DNA from: Streptomyces sp. B3I8 | Lineage (GTDB): Bacteria > Actinomycetota > Actinomycetes > Streptomycetales > Streptomycetaceae | DNA: 64,000 nucleotides | Assembly: GCF_030816915.1 (NCBI RefSeq) | Contig: NZ_JAUSYN010000002.1 | Location: 5,097,501 to 5,161,500 of the forward strand | Direction of reading: 5' to 3' | Shown: piece by piece, positions 32,780 to 43,081 of the stretch | How the letters are laid out: every line of letters begins with the position of its first letter | How positions within the stretch are numbered: position 1 is the stretch's first letter | Translations under genes and position numbers: made by a program | The notes under the pieces: model-generated | What the model was told of the DNA's origin: nothing | Databases searched by the model: none | The model's input: the letters and a program-made list of their open reading frames with translations, nothing else

Positions 32780-35251
32780 GTGCACCACCCCCACGCGAGC
32801 CACCCCCCGGACGACCCGGCCGGCTACGCGGCCGCCCGGCTGCGCCTCCTCACCGAGGACGCCCACTCCGGCCCCCCGCGCCGCGCCGCCCTCTCCCGCC
32901 TCACCGACGACTGGCTCGCCGGCCTCTTCACCACCGCCGCCACCGGCACCGGTGGCGAACCGGCCGGCCTCCGCGGCATCTCCCTGGTCGCCGTCGGCGG
33001 CTACGGCCGCGGTGAACTCTCCCCCCGCAGCGACCTCGACCTCGTCCTCCTCCACGACGGCACCGACCCCCACCGCGTCGCCGCCCTCGCCGACCGCCTC
33101 TGGTACCCCGTCTGGGACCTCGGCCTCGCCCTCGACCACTCAGTCCGCACTCCCGCCGAGGCCCGCAGGACCGCCGCCGACGACCTCAAGGCCCAGCTCG
33201 GCCTCCTCGACGCCCGCCACCTCGCCGGCGACCTCGGCCTCACCACCGCCACCCGCACCACCGTCCTCGCCGACTGGCGCAACCAGGCCCCCAAACGCCT
33301 CCCCGAGCTCCAGGAACTGTGCGCCGCACGCGCCACCCGCCAGGGCGAACTGCGCTACCTCCTCGAACCCGACCTCAAGGAGGCCCGCGGTGGACTGCGC
33401 GACGCCACCGCCCTGCGCGCCGTCGCCGCCTCCTGGCTCGCCGACGCCCCGCGCGAGGGACTCGACGACGCCCGCCGCCGCCTCCTCGACGTCCGCGACG
33501 CCCTCCACCTCACCACCGGCCGCGCCACCGACCGCCTCGCCCTCCAGGAACAGGACCAGGTCGCCGCCGCCCTCGGCCTGCTGGACGCCGACGCCCTGCT
33601 GCGCCAGGTCTACGAGGCGGCACGCGTCATCGCCTACGCCGCCGACGTCACCTGGCGCGAAGTGGGGCGCGTACTGCGCTCCCGCGCCGTACGCCCACGC
33701 CTGCGCGCCATGCTGAGCGGCGGAAAACAGCCCGCCGAACGCTCCCCGCTCGCCGAGGGCGTCGTCGAGCAGGACGGCGAAGCGGTGCTCGCCCGCACCG
33801 CACGCCCCGAACGCGACCCCGTACTCCCCCTGCGCGCTGCGGCCGCCGCCGCACAGGCCGGACTCCCGCTCTCCCCGCACGCCGTACGACGCCTCGCCGC
33901 CACCACGCGACCCCTGCCCACGCCCTGGCCCGCCGAGGCCCGCGAACAGCTCGTCACCCTGCTCGGCGCCGGCCGCCCCACCGTCGACGTCTGGGAGGCG
34001 CTGGAGGCCGAGGAGCTGATCACCCGGCTGCTGCCCGACTGGGAGCGCGTCCGCTGCCGCCCGCAGCGCAACGCCGTCCACCTGTGGACCGTCGACCGGC
34101 ACCTGATCGAGACCGCAGTCCGCGCCTCCGCGCTCACCCGCCGCGTCCACCGCCCCGACCTCCTCCTGGTCGCCGCCCTCCTGCACGACATCGGCAAGGG
34201 CTGGCCCGGCGACCACAGCGTCGCCGGCGAGACCATCGCCCGCGACGTCGCCACCCGCATCGGCTTCGACCGCACGGACACCGCCGTTCTCGCCACCCTC
34301 GTCCGCCACCACCTGCTCCTCGTGGACACCGCCACCCGGCGCGACCTGGACGACCCCGCCACCGTCCGGTCGGTCGCCGACGCCGTCGGCTCCCAGGGCA
34401 CCCTCGAACTGCTGCACGCCCTCACCGAGGCCGACGCCCTCGCCACCGGCCCCGCCGCCTGGTCCGCCTGGCGCGGCTCCCTCGTCGCCGACCTGGTCGC
34501 CCGCGTCGCCGCCCGGCTCGCCGGGGACACCCCCGCCGAACCCGACACCGGCGCACCCACCGCCGAACAGGAACGCCTCGCCGTCGAGGCCCTGCGCACC
34601 GGCGGCCCGGTCCTCGCCCTGCACGCCCGGGCCGAAACACTGGCCCACGACGACCCCGCCCACGACCTGCCCGAGCCGCTCGGCGTCGAACTGCTGATCG
34701 CCGTACCCGAGCAGACCGGCGTCCTGCCCGCCGTCGCCGGCGTCCTCGCCCTGCACCGGCTGACCGTCCGCACCGCGGAACTGCGTGCCCTCGACCCGCC
34801 CGAGGGCGTCGAGGCAGCCGGATCCGTACTGCTGCTCGACTGGCGGGTGGCCGCCGAGTACGGCTCCCTGCCCCAGGGCGCCCGGCTGCGCGCCGACCTC
34901 GTACGGGCCCTGGACGGCACCTTCGACATCGCCTCCCGCCTCGCCGAACGCGACGCCGCGTACCCGCGGCGCCGGGGTGTGGAACCGCCCCCGCCCCGCG
35001 TCACCGTCGCTCCGGCCGCCTCCCGGCTGGCCACCGTGATCGAGGTCCGCGCCCAGGACGCACCGGGGCTGCTGTTCCGCATCGGACGGGCGTTGGAGGC
35101 GGCGGGGGCGCGGGTGCGGAGCGCGCATGTCAGCACGCTGGGCGCGAACGCCCTGGACGCCTTCTACGTGACGCAGGGGGACGGGGTGCCGTTGCCGGAC
35201 GACAAGGCATTGGCCGTGGCCCGGGACCTGGAGTCCGCGCTGCGGGCCTGA
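32780..35251 (+). CDS. glnD: GlnD, PII adenylyltransferase/deadenylase
   Basis: GlnD modifies GlnK; in Streptomyces the modification is adenylylation of Tyr51 instead of uridylylation. The 823-residue protein has a nucleotidyltransferase domain with VGGYGRGELSPRSDLDLVLL near residues 72-91, a linker domain with ARGGLRD, an HD hydrolase domain with LLHDIGKGWPGDHS near residue 469, and two C-terminal ACT domains that sense glutamine (PEQTGVLPAVAGVLA and AQDAPGLLFRIGRAL). It is somewhat shorter than the roughly 890-residue E. coli GlnD. GGAG precedes the GTG start. It is the last gene of the amtB cluster. Confidence 0.96.
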   Translation: MHHPHASHPPDDPAGYAAARLRLLTEDAHSGPPRRAALSRLTDDWLAGLFTTAATGTGGEPAGLRGISLVAVGGYGRGELSPRSDLDLVLLHDGTDPHRVAALADRLWYPVWDLGLALDHSVRTPAEARRTAADDLKAQLGLLDARHLAGDLGLTTATRTTVLADWRNQAPKRLPELQELCAARATRQGELRYLLEPDLKEARGGLRDATALRAVAASWLADAPREGLDDARRRLLDVRDALHLTTGRATDRLALQEQDQVAAALGLLDADALLRQVYEAARVIAYAADVTWREVGRVLRSRAVRPRLRAMLSGGKQPAERSPLAEGVVEQDGEAVLARTARPERDPVLPLRAAAAAAQAGLPLSPHAVRRLAATTRPLPTPWPAEAREQLVTLLGAGRPTVDVWEALEAEELITRLLPDWERVRCRPQRNAVHLWTVDRHLIETAVRASALTRRVHRPDLLLVAALLHDIGKGWPGDHSVAGETIARDVATRIGFDRTDTAVLATLVRHHLLLVDTATRRDLDDPATVRSVADAVGSQGTLELLHALTEADALATGPAAWSAWRGSLVADLVARVAARLAGDTPAEPDTGAPTAEQERLAVEALRTGGPVLALHARAETLAHDDPAHDLPEPLGVELLIAVPEQTGVLPAVAGVLALHRLTVRTAELRALDPPEGVEAAGSVLLLDWRVAAEYGSLPQGARLRADLVRALDGTFDIASRLAERDAAYPRRRGVEPPPPRVTVAPAASRLATVIEVRAQDAPGLLFRIGRALEAAGARVRSAHVSTLGANALDAFYVTQGDGVPLPDDKALAVARDLESALRA

Positions 35252-35354
35252 CCCCCCTGTCCGCTCCCCGCAGCGGGCAGGGGCGATTTGCTCGCCGGGC
35301 CGGATACCCTGGAGGGCGACCCAGACCGCTGCCGACGCGAGGACCTACGCCGCC

Positions 35355-36918
<1,564 letters not shown>

Positions 36919-36920
<2 letters not shown>

Positions 36921-36980
36921 GCGGACGGGCCCACGGGCCGGACGGCGTCGTCATGAGCCGACCGGCCCCCGGGCCCGCTC
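36919..36980. terminator. Bidirectional hairpin between ffh and the methyltransferase gene
   Basis: Two nested complementary blocks (GAGCGG with CCGCTC outside, GGGCCGG with CCGGCCC inside) span the 58-nt convergent gap and touch both stop codons. It is imperfect but well placed. Confidence 0.45.
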
Positions 36981-37902
36981 ACCCCCTCCGGGCGACCAGA
37001 TAGCGGAAGACGTTCGGCATCCACACCGTGCCGTCCTGCCGCACGTGCGGGTGCAGCGCCTCCGTCAGTTCCTTCTTCACCTGCTCCTCGTCCGTCACCG
37101 CGAGGGCCGGGTCGAACGCTCCGGTGGACAGCAGCCCGCGTACCGCGCTCCCGATGTCCGCGTATCCGAACGGGCAGGCGACCCGCCCCGACCCGTCCGG
37201 GCGCAGCCCCGCCCGCCGCGCGGCCTCCTCCAGCTCGTCCCGGCCGGCCGGCCACCGGCCCTCCGTTCCCGGCGGGTCGGCGACGCCCGTGTCGGCGCCC
37301 CCGCCGCGCACCGGATCCGCCGACTTCGCGGCCATCCGCAGCACGGACACCGTCGCGCACCGCTCCGCCGGGCCCCACCCGGCGAGCACCACCGCGCCGC
37401 CGTGCTCCGTGAGAGGCACCGCCTCCTCCAGCCTCCCGGCCGGCCCGTCCGCGCCGTCGGCCGAAGGGCCCAACGGGTCGAACACGGTCACGACGTCGTA
37501 CCCGGGGCGCCCGGACGCCGCGGCCGCGTCACCCGGCGTCCCGTCCACGAGTCGCGCGCACCCCGGTCCGGGCTCCCGCGCCGGCGCCCCCGGATGCGGG
37601 TCCCGCGCGCCGCCCGGCAGCAGCCGTTCTCGCGCGAGCGCCAGCAGCTCGGCGCGCCCGGTGTCCACTCCGGTCACCGCCGCGCCGCGCGAAGCCGCCA
37701 GCAGCAGCGCGAGCCCGGAACCGCAGCCGAGCCCGAGCAGTCGGGTGCCGGTGCCCACGCCGAGTCGCTCGTACACCGCCTCGTAGAGCGGCACCAGCAT
37801 CCGCTCCTGTATCTCGACCCAGTCCCGCGCGCGTGCGGGCGGCGCCGTGCGGTGCGGGGAAACGGCGTGTGACGGCTGCTGTCGCACGAGCGTCGGTGTC
37901 AT
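36979..37902 (-). CDS. SAM-dependent methyltransferase-like protein
   Basis: The 307-residue protein has a class I methyltransferase motif I (RLLGLGCGSGLALLLAASRG) preceded by VPLYEAVYERLGVG, and an acidic motif II (VTGVDTGRAEL). The C-terminal half ends ALHPHVRQDGTVWMPNVFRY. A Pro/Gly-rich insertion (about residues 105-135) is unusual. The substrate is unknown; similar genes occur next to ffh in other Streptomyces to my memory. The ATG start has only GGGGCG as ribosome site; GTG alternatives lie a few codons upstream. Confidence 0.72.
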   Translation of the reverse strand: MTPTLVRQQPSHAVSPHRTAPPARARDWVEIQERMLVPLYEAVYERLGVGTGTRLLGLGCGSGLALLLAASRGAAVTGVDTGRAELLALARERLLPGGARDPHPGAPAREPGPGCARLVDGTPGDAAAASGRPGYDVVTVFDPLGPSADGADGPAGRLEEAVPLTEHGGAVVLAGWGPAERCATVSVLRMAAKSADPVRGGGADTGVADPPGTEGRWPAGRDELEEAARRAGLRPDGSGRVACPFGYADIGSAVRGLLSTGAFDPALAVTDEEQVKKELTEALHPHVRQDGTVWMPNVFRYLVARRG

Positions 37903-38533
37903 CAAAAAGCGCCCCAATCAGCCCAGAGTTGCCCTGTGCCCGATTCCGTGGCCCCCGTGACGTGCGCTCGCTCTCCCCCGTATGCCAGGTAACTCCGCAC
38001 TCGTCGTGGCGTCCAGTGCTGGCGGCACACTCTTTGTCACTCCCCGGTTACTCAGGGGGGCGCACGCGCGACGGAGTACGCCGTCGGCGCCACTCCCCGC
38101 CCGCGCCCTGTGCACCTCCCCGCGCGTCTTCCGTGCGCCTTCCGTGCGCCTCTGCCACGACGGCGCGCAAGGCGGCAGCCGGGGGTGGTGCTCGGAGGAC
38201 GGGGCCGGGTGTCATGAGGGAGGTGGGGGGAACGGGGGAGCGGGGGGCCGGTGCCGTGAGGGCGTCGGGCACCCGGTAACGTCTGGGCGGCCGGGGTTCC
38301 CGAGCCCCGCGCGCACCGGCCCGACAGGAGCCGCCTCGTGGTCCCGGCTCTCCGGCCGGGCGTCCGTCCGTACGGGTGGCTACGCACCAGCTTGGTACGA
38401 GCTGTGAGACTTCTCCGCACATCGACGCACCCGCCCTCGTCGCGACGCATCAACCGCAACTGACGGGTACGTGCAAATTATTTGGGATGCCCCGGAATAG
38501 GAACACGGGAGCACTCCGGCTCGTTGTCATTAC
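37903..38533. other. Long intergenic region with no supported gene
   Basis: This 631-nt gap lies between the divergent methyltransferase and SprT-like genes. Small frames on both strands are Arg/Pro/Ala shadow sequence without ribosome sites. An AT-rich patch (caaattatttggga) at 38473-38486 probably belongs to the promoter of the SprT-like gene. I see no tRNA or other RNA gene, although a small RNA cannot be excluded. Confidence 0.5.
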
Positions 38534-39136
38534 GTGAGCACGACACCAACTGTTCTCGCCGCAGAGCTGGCGCAGGCGTGGGCCGACATTCAACGGCACC
38601 ACCCCGAGCTGCCCGACCTTGCCGCACCCGAATCCCTGATCGGAGAGTCGTCGTCCGCCTGCGGACACGAACTCTCCTTCGAGCGACTGCTGCACGAGGC
38701 GGTCCACGGCATCGCCGCCGCCCGTGGCATCCGTGACACCTCACGCGCAGGCCGCTACCACAACCGCCGATTCCTCGCGATCGCCGAGGAGTTGGGCCTC
38801 GACCACCCCGAGGAGCCGCACCCCAGCAGCGGCTTCTCGCTGGTCACGCTCAACCCCGAGGCCAAGCGGAGGTACCGACCGACGATCGAGCGGCTGCACC
38901 GCGCGCTGAAGGCCCACTCGGCGGCCACGGCCGCCGACACGGCCCGCTCGTTCCGCGGCCCCGCCGCCCGCCACGGCTCCTCCGGCGGCGGCGTCCGCGT
39001 CAAGGCCGTGTGCGACTGCGGGCGCAACGTCCGCGTCGTCCCGTCGGTCCTGGCCCAGGCGCCGATCATGTGCGGCGGGTGCGGAAAGCCGTTCCGCATC
39101 CCCGAGGTCGTGGGCGCGGGAGTGGGCGTGGGCTGA
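38534..39136 (+). CDS. SprT-like zinc metalloprotease-type protein
   Basis: The 200-residue protein has LLHEAVHGIAAARGI, a HExxH zinc motif at residues 54-58, followed about 16 residues later by RYHNRRFLAIAEELGLD, which resembles the third-ligand helix of SprT/SPRTN proteases. The C-terminus carries a zinc ribbon (CDCGRN and CGGCGKPFR). Eukaryotic SPRTN cleaves DNA-protein crosslinks; bacterial SprT-like proteins are mostly uncharacterised, so a protease role is inferred. The GTG start lacks a clear Shine-Dalgarno. The gene stands alone with a terminator after it. Confidence 0.75.
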   Translation: MSTTPTVLAAELAQAWADIQRHHPELPDLAAPESLIGESSSACGHELSFERLLHEAVHGIAAARGIRDTSRAGRYHNRRFLAIAEELGLDHPEEPHPSSGFSLVTLNPEAKRRYRPTIERLHRALKAHSAATAADTARSFRGPAARHGSSGGGVRVKAVCDCGRNVRVVPSVLAQAPIMCGGCGKPFRIPEVVGAGVGVG

Positions 39137-39166
39137 CCCTTCCGGCATCTCGTGGATGCCGGAGGG
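39137..39166 (+). terminator. Terminator after the SprT-like gene
   Basis: TCCGGCATC pairs with GATGCCGGA around a 5-nt loop and is extended by CCC/GGG after a single-base bulge. It starts directly after the stop codon. Confidence 0.65.
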
Positions 39167-39492
39167 CCGGCCCGCCGCCGACCGCCGCGCACGCCCGCCC
39201 AGGGCTCGTACCCCGGGGCCCGCTCGGGGAGGGCAGGTCCCGGCCGCACCCCGCGCCGGGCCGCTTGACGGCGGCCCGCGCCGGGTGCCGCAGCGGGCTG
39301 CCCGAAAACGGGCGGCTTCCCCCGAGGGCCGAGACCTCGTGCGTCGTGTGGCACAATGGCTAGCTGTACTCGACAGTCGCACAGGACCCCTCTCTCCTCC
39401 GGCTGACGCGTCCATCGGGCACTCGGGTACCGCAACCCCACGCGGCTTCCTCGCCGTGCCCCATCACGTCAAATTCAGGAGAACCCACTCCC
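39167..39492. other. Leader and promoter region of rpsP
   Basis: The gap after the terminator contains a small hairpin (GCTGCCCG AAAA CGGGCGGC near 39298-39317) and a CACAAT hexamer at 39352-39357 that could be the -10 of the rpsP operon promoter, giving a leader of about 130 nt. AGGAGA lies 10 nt before the rpsP start. No gene was found. Confidence 0.4.
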
Positions 39493-39921
39493 GTGGCAGT
39501 CAAGATCAAGCTGAAGCGTCTGGGCAAGATCCGTTCGCCTCACTACCGCATCGTCGTCGCCGACTCCCGTACCCGCCGTGACGGCCGGGCCATCGAGGAG
39601 ATCGGTCTGTACCACCCGGTGCAGAACCCCTCGCGCATCGAGGTCGACGCCGACCGTGTCGCGTACTGGCTCTCCGTCGGCGCTCAGCCGACCGAGCCCG
39701 TGCTCGCCATCCTGAAGAAGACCGGCGACTGGCAGAAGTACAAGGGCGAGCCCGCCCCCGCGCCGCTCCTGCAGCCGCAGGAGAAGAGCGCACGTCCGGT
39801 GTTCGAGTCCCTCGGCGGCGACGACGAGGGCAAGGGTGAGGCGATCACCCCGAAGAAGAAGGCCGAGAAGAAGGACGAGGCCGCTGCCGAGTCCGCTTCG
39901 ACCGAGTCGACCGAGGCCTGA
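39493..39921 (+). CDS. rpsP: 30S ribosomal protein S16
   Basis: S16 is an early-assembling small-subunit protein. The 142-residue product has the conserved N-terminus [20 protein letters not shown] and [18 protein letters not shown], then a C-terminal extension of about 55 residues rich in Lys, Glu and Ala that is common in actinobacteria. It starts with GTG and heads the operon rpsP-khpA-rimM-trmD-(rplS). Confidence 0.97.
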   Translation: MAVKIKLKRLGKIRSPHYRIVVADSRTRRDGRAIEEIGLYHPVQNPSRIEVDADRVAYWLSVGAQPTEPVLAILKKTGDWQKYKGEPAPAPLLQPQEKSARPVFESLGGDDEGKGEAITPKKKAEKKDEAAAESASTESTEA

Positions 39922-39926
39922 GCAGC

Positions 39927-40166
39927 ATGCTCGAAGAGGCGCTCGAGCACCTCGTGAAGGGCATCGTCGACAACCCTGACGATGTGCAGGTGGCCTCGCG
40001 CAACCTGCGCCGCGGTCGTGTGCTCGAGGTCCGGGTCCACCCCGACGACCTCGGCAAGGTGATCGGCCGCAACGGCCGCACCGCACGCGCACTGCGCACC
40101 GTCGTGGGTGCCATCGGCGGCCGCGGTGTCCGCGTCGACCTCGTCGACGTGGACCACGTCCGCTGA
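39927..40166 (+). CDS. khpA: KH-domain RNA-binding protein KhpA
   Basis: The 79-residue protein is a single KH domain with the RNA-contacting loop [13 protein letters not shown] (GxxG). KhpA pairs with KhpB (Jag) in Gram-positive bacteria and affects cell-division and translation regulators. It lies 5 nt after rpsP, its standard position between S16 and RimM in Gram-positive bacteria. Confidence 0.95.
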   Translation: MLEEALEHLVKGIVDNPDDVQVASRNLRRGRVLEVRVHPDDLGKVIGRNGRTARALRTVVGAIGGRGVRVDLVDVDHVR

Positions 40167-40326
40167 CGCGTCATCGCAACCGGCTCGGGCCGGGGAGGGC
40201 CACTGGGCCTCCCCGGCCCGCAGTCGTTTCCCCGCCCCCACCTCACACGACCCCACCCCGCGCCCGGGACGTCTCCGCACCTCCCGGACATGCGTCCCAG
40301 ACGTTCCCGACAGGAGATCTTCCACA

Positions 40327-40947
40327 GTGCAGCTGGTAGTCGCACGGATCGGCCGCGCCCACGGCATCAAGGGCGAGGTCACCGTCGAGGTCCGTACCGA
40401 CGAGCCGGAACTGCGGCTCGGCCCCGGCGCCGTACTCGCCACCGACCCGGCCTCCGCGGGCCCGCTCACCATCGAGACCGGCCGCGTGCACAGCGGCCGG
40501 CTGCTCCTGCGCTTCGAGGGCGTACGCGACCGCACCGCCGCCGAGGCCCTGCGCAACACGGTCCTGATCGCCGACGTCGACCCCGACGAGGTGCCCGAGG
40601 GCGAGGACGAGTACTACGACCACCAGCTCATCGACCTCGACGTCGTCACGGAGGACGGCACGGAGGTCGGCCGGATCACCGAGGTCGCCCACCTGCCCTC
40701 GCAGGACCTGTTCGTCGTGGAGCGCCCGGACGGCACCGAGGTGATGATCCCGTTCGTCGAGGAGATCGTCACCGACGTCGACCTGGCGGAGCAGAGGGCC
40801 GTCATCGACCCGCCGCCCGGCCTGATCGACGACCGCGCGGAGATCGCCTCCGCCCGCGAGGATGCCGACACCGCCGACCACCAGGAGGGCACGGCGTCCG
40901 GCCAGGACGACGACGCCCCCGGCAAGGCCCCGGGAGCGCGGGCGTGA
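40327..40947 (+). CDS. rimM: Ribosome maturation factor RimM
   Basis: RimM binds S19 and assists 30S head assembly. The 206-residue protein has the N-terminal barrel ([19 protein letters not shown]) and the PRC-barrel C-terminal part with [12 protein letters not shown] and [12 protein letters not shown]. The last 40 residues form an acidic, low-complexity tail. AGGAGA precedes the GTG start. The stop overlaps the trmD start by one base. Confidence 0.95.
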   Translation: MQLVVARIGRAHGIKGEVTVEVRTDEPELRLGPGAVLATDPASAGPLTIETGRVHSGRLLLRFEGVRDRTAAEALRNTVLIADVDPDEVPEGEDEYYDHQLIDLDVVTEDGTEVGRITEVAHLPSQDLFVVERPDGTEVMIPFVEEIVTDVDLAEQRAVIDPPPGLIDDRAEIASAREDADTADHQEGTASGQDDDAPGKAPGARA

Positions 40948-41780
40948 TGCGGCTCGACGTCGTCACGATCTTCCCCGAGTACCTCGACCCCCTCGACGTC
41001 TCCCTCGTCGGCAAGGCCCGCACGCACGGACGGCTCGACGTGCACGTCCACGACCTGCGCGCCTGGACGTACGACCGCCACAACACCGTCGACGACACCC
41101 CCTACGGCGGCGGCCCCGGCATGGTCATGAAGACCGAACCGTGGGGCGACGCCCTGGACACCGTCCTCGCCGACGGCTACGACGACGGAGCCCACGGACC
41201 CGTCCTCGTCGTCCCCACGCCCAGCGGCCGGCCCTTCACCCAGGAACTCGCCGCCGAGCTGTCGGAACGCCCCTGGCTGATCTTCACGCCCGCGCGCTAC
41301 GAGGGCATCGACCGCCGGGTCACCGACGAGTACGCGCGGCGGATGCCCGTCTACGAGGTGTCCATCGGCGACTACGTCCTGGCCGGCGGCGAGGCGGCCG
41401 TCCTGGTGATCACCGAGGCAGTCGCCCGGCTGCTGCCCGGCGTCCTCGGCAACGCCGAGTCCCACCGCGACGACTCCTTCGCCCCCGGCGCCATGGCGTG
41501 CCTCCTGGAAGGCCCCGTCTACACCAAGCCGCCCCACTGGCGCGGCCACGGCATCCCCGAGGTGCTGCTCAGCGGCCACCACGGGAAGATCGCCCGCTGG
41601 CGCCGCGACGAGGCTCTCAGACGCACCAGCGCACACCGCCCCGACCTCATCGAACGCTGCCCGCCCGCCGCCTTCGACAAGAAGGACCGCGAGATGCTGT
41701 CCATCCTCGGCTGGGCCCCCGATCCCGAGGGGGAGCCCCACGGCCGATTTTGGCGCAGGCCGCCCGACGTGGAAGAATAG
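40947..41780 (+). CDS. trmD: tRNA (guanine37-N1)-methyltransferase TrmD
   Basis: TrmD makes m1G37 next to the anticodon and prevents frameshifting. The 277-residue SPOUT enzyme has [15 protein letters not shown], the trefoil-knot segment [36 protein letters not shown] and ESHRDDSF, all key elements of AdoMet and tRNA binding. It begins [13 protein letters not shown], in TGATG overlap with rimM; a GTG one codon upstream is equally close. Confidence 0.96.
   Translation: MRLDVVTIFPEYLDPLDVSLVGKARTHGRLDVHVHDLRAWTYDRHNTVDDTPYGGGPGMVMKTEPWGDALDTVLADGYDDGAHGPVLVVPTPSGRPFTQELAAELSERPWLIFTPARYEGIDRRVTDEYARRMPVYEVSIGDYVLAGGEAAVLVITEAVARLLPGVLGNAESHRDDSFAPGAMACLLEGPVYTKPPHWRGHGIPEVLLSGHHGKIARWRRDEALRRTSAHRPDLIERCPPAAFDKKDREMLSILGWAPDPEGEPHGRFWRRPPDVEE
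41751..41778 (+). promoter_or_regulatory. Candidate promoter for rplS inside the trmD 3' end
   Basis: TTGGCG and AAGAAT are separated by 16 nt, about 140 nt before rplS. A small CCCCTG/CAGGGG hairpin lies in the resulting leader. This would allow separate expression of L19 beside read-through from the rpsP operon. Confidence 0.4.
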
Positions 41781-41917
41781 GCCGCTGTTGTCCGGAGTCC
41801 GGCGCGCGCCCCTGCCACAGGGGGAGACGACGCCCGTCCCGACCCCGACGGCAACCATCCTCCTCAGCCCTCGTTCCCGTTGATGACCTGTGGCATCAGC
41901 GAAGAAAGCAGACCGAC

Positions 41918-42268
41918 ATGTCCCACCTGCTCGACACCGTCGACGCCGCGTCGCTGCGCAGCGACGTCCCGAACTTCCGCCCGGGCGACACCGTCAACGT
42001 CCACGTGCGCGTCATCGAGGGCAACCGCTCCCGTGTGCAGCAGTTCAAGGGCGTCGTCATCCGCCGTCAGGGCTCCGGCGTCCGCGAGACCTTCACGGTC
42101 CGCAAGGTCTCCTTCTCCGTCGGCGTCGAGCGCACCTTCCCGGTGCACACCCCGATCGTCGAGAAGATCGAGCTCGTCACCCGCGGTGACGTGCGCCGCG
42201 CCAAGCTGTACTACCTCCGTGAGCTGCGCGGCAAGGCCGCGAAGATCAAGGAGAAGCGCGACAACTGA
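41918..42268 (+). CDS. rplS: 50S ribosomal protein L19
   Basis: The 116-residue protein lies at the 30S-50S interface. It begins [20 protein letters not shown] and has the conserved [20 protein letters not shown] and [20 protein letters not shown]. The length is normal. The 137-nt gap from trmD is longer than between other genes of the operon, which fits an internal promoter. Confidence 0.97.
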   Translation: MSHLLDTVDAASLRSDVPNFRPGDTVNVHVRVIEGNRSRVQQFKGVVIRRQGSGVRETFTVRKVSFSVGVERTFPVHTPIVEKIELVTRGDVRRAKLYYLRELRGKAAKIKEKRDN

Positions 42269-42364
42269 GCGCGCTGTCGGCCGCGCCGGACGGCGCGTCG
42301 GCGAGTGTGCCGCCGAGCACACTGACATGGTCCACATCGCGGGCCGGATAGCATCTGACCCGCG

Positions 42365-43081
42365 ATGGACACCGAAACACAGCGCGGAGAACGCGACCGT
42401 TCCTCCCGCCTTCCCGACTCCGAGCAGCCCTCGGACACGGAGAGGCCGGAGGAGCGGTCGCGTTTCTCGTACGTCGACCGGGCCGCGCGGTGGCTCCCGG
42501 GCGGACGCCTCACCCTCGGCGCGCTGATCTGCCTGTCGGCCCTCCTCCTCTTCAGCACCTTCGTCGCCCAGCCGTTCGAAATTCCCAGCGGTTCCATGGA
42601 GAACGGATTGAGGATCGGGGACCGCGTTCTCGTAAATAAGTTGGCGTACCGTTTCGGTGCACCGCCGCGCCGCGGCGATGTCGTCGTGTTCGACGGAGCG
42701 GGAAACTTCGGAGACGGGGACTACGTCAAACGCGTCGCCGCGGTGGCCGGCGACCACGTGGTCTGCTGCGGCAGGGAGGGGAGGCTCGAGGTGAACGGCC
42801 GGCCGGTCGACGAGTCGTCGTTTCTGCATCCCGGTGACAGTCCGTCCGACGTCCCCTTCGACGTCGTCGTGCCCCCGGACAGGCTTTTCGTCCTCGGCGA
42901 CCACCGTGCGGACTCCAGCGACTCCCGGGACCGCCTGGGCGCTCCGGGCGGCGGCATGGTCCCGGTCGGCGACGTGATCGGGCGGGCCGACTGGATCGTG
43001 TGGCCCGCGGGGCACTGGACACACCTGGAACGGCCCGACGCCTACGCGCGGGTGCCGGCCGCGGACGGTGCCCATGGGTAA
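42365..43081 (+). CDS. sipW: Type I signal peptidase SipW-like
   Basis: It removes signal peptides of exported proteins on the outer membrane face. The 238-residue protein has one N-terminal transmembrane helix (about residues 48-66), the nucleophile in IPSGSMEN (Ser77), the general-base Lys122 in YVKRVAAVAGD, and LGDHRADSSDSR. Unlike its three neighbours it has no C-terminal hydrophobic segment. A TAGCAT hexamer about 10 nt before the start may be its -10. Its last codons overlap the sipX start. Assignment as the first of the S. lividans-type sipW-X-Y-Z set is by order. Confidence 0.9.
   Translation: MDTETQRGERDRSSRLPDSEQPSDTERPEERSRFSYVDRAARWLPGGRLTLGALICLSALLLFSTFVAQPFEIPSGSMENGLRIGDRVLVNKLAYRFGAPPRRGDVVVFDGAGNFGDGDYVKRVAAVAGDHVVCCGREGRLEVNGRPVDESSFLHPGDSPSDVPFDVVVPPDRLFVLGDHRADSSDSRDRLGAPGGGMVPVGDVIGRADWIVWPAGHWTHLERPDAYARVPAADGAHG

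Noticed and set aside
37903..38533. Several short frames in the long gap before the SprT-like gene.
   Set aside because: None has a ribosome site or recognisable sequence; all are Arg/Pro/Ala-rich out-of-frame products of GC-rich DNA.
41890..42189. A Pro/Arg/His-rich frame overlapping rplS on the same strand.
   Set aside because: It is the shifted reading of L19, whose own frame is conserved over its full length.
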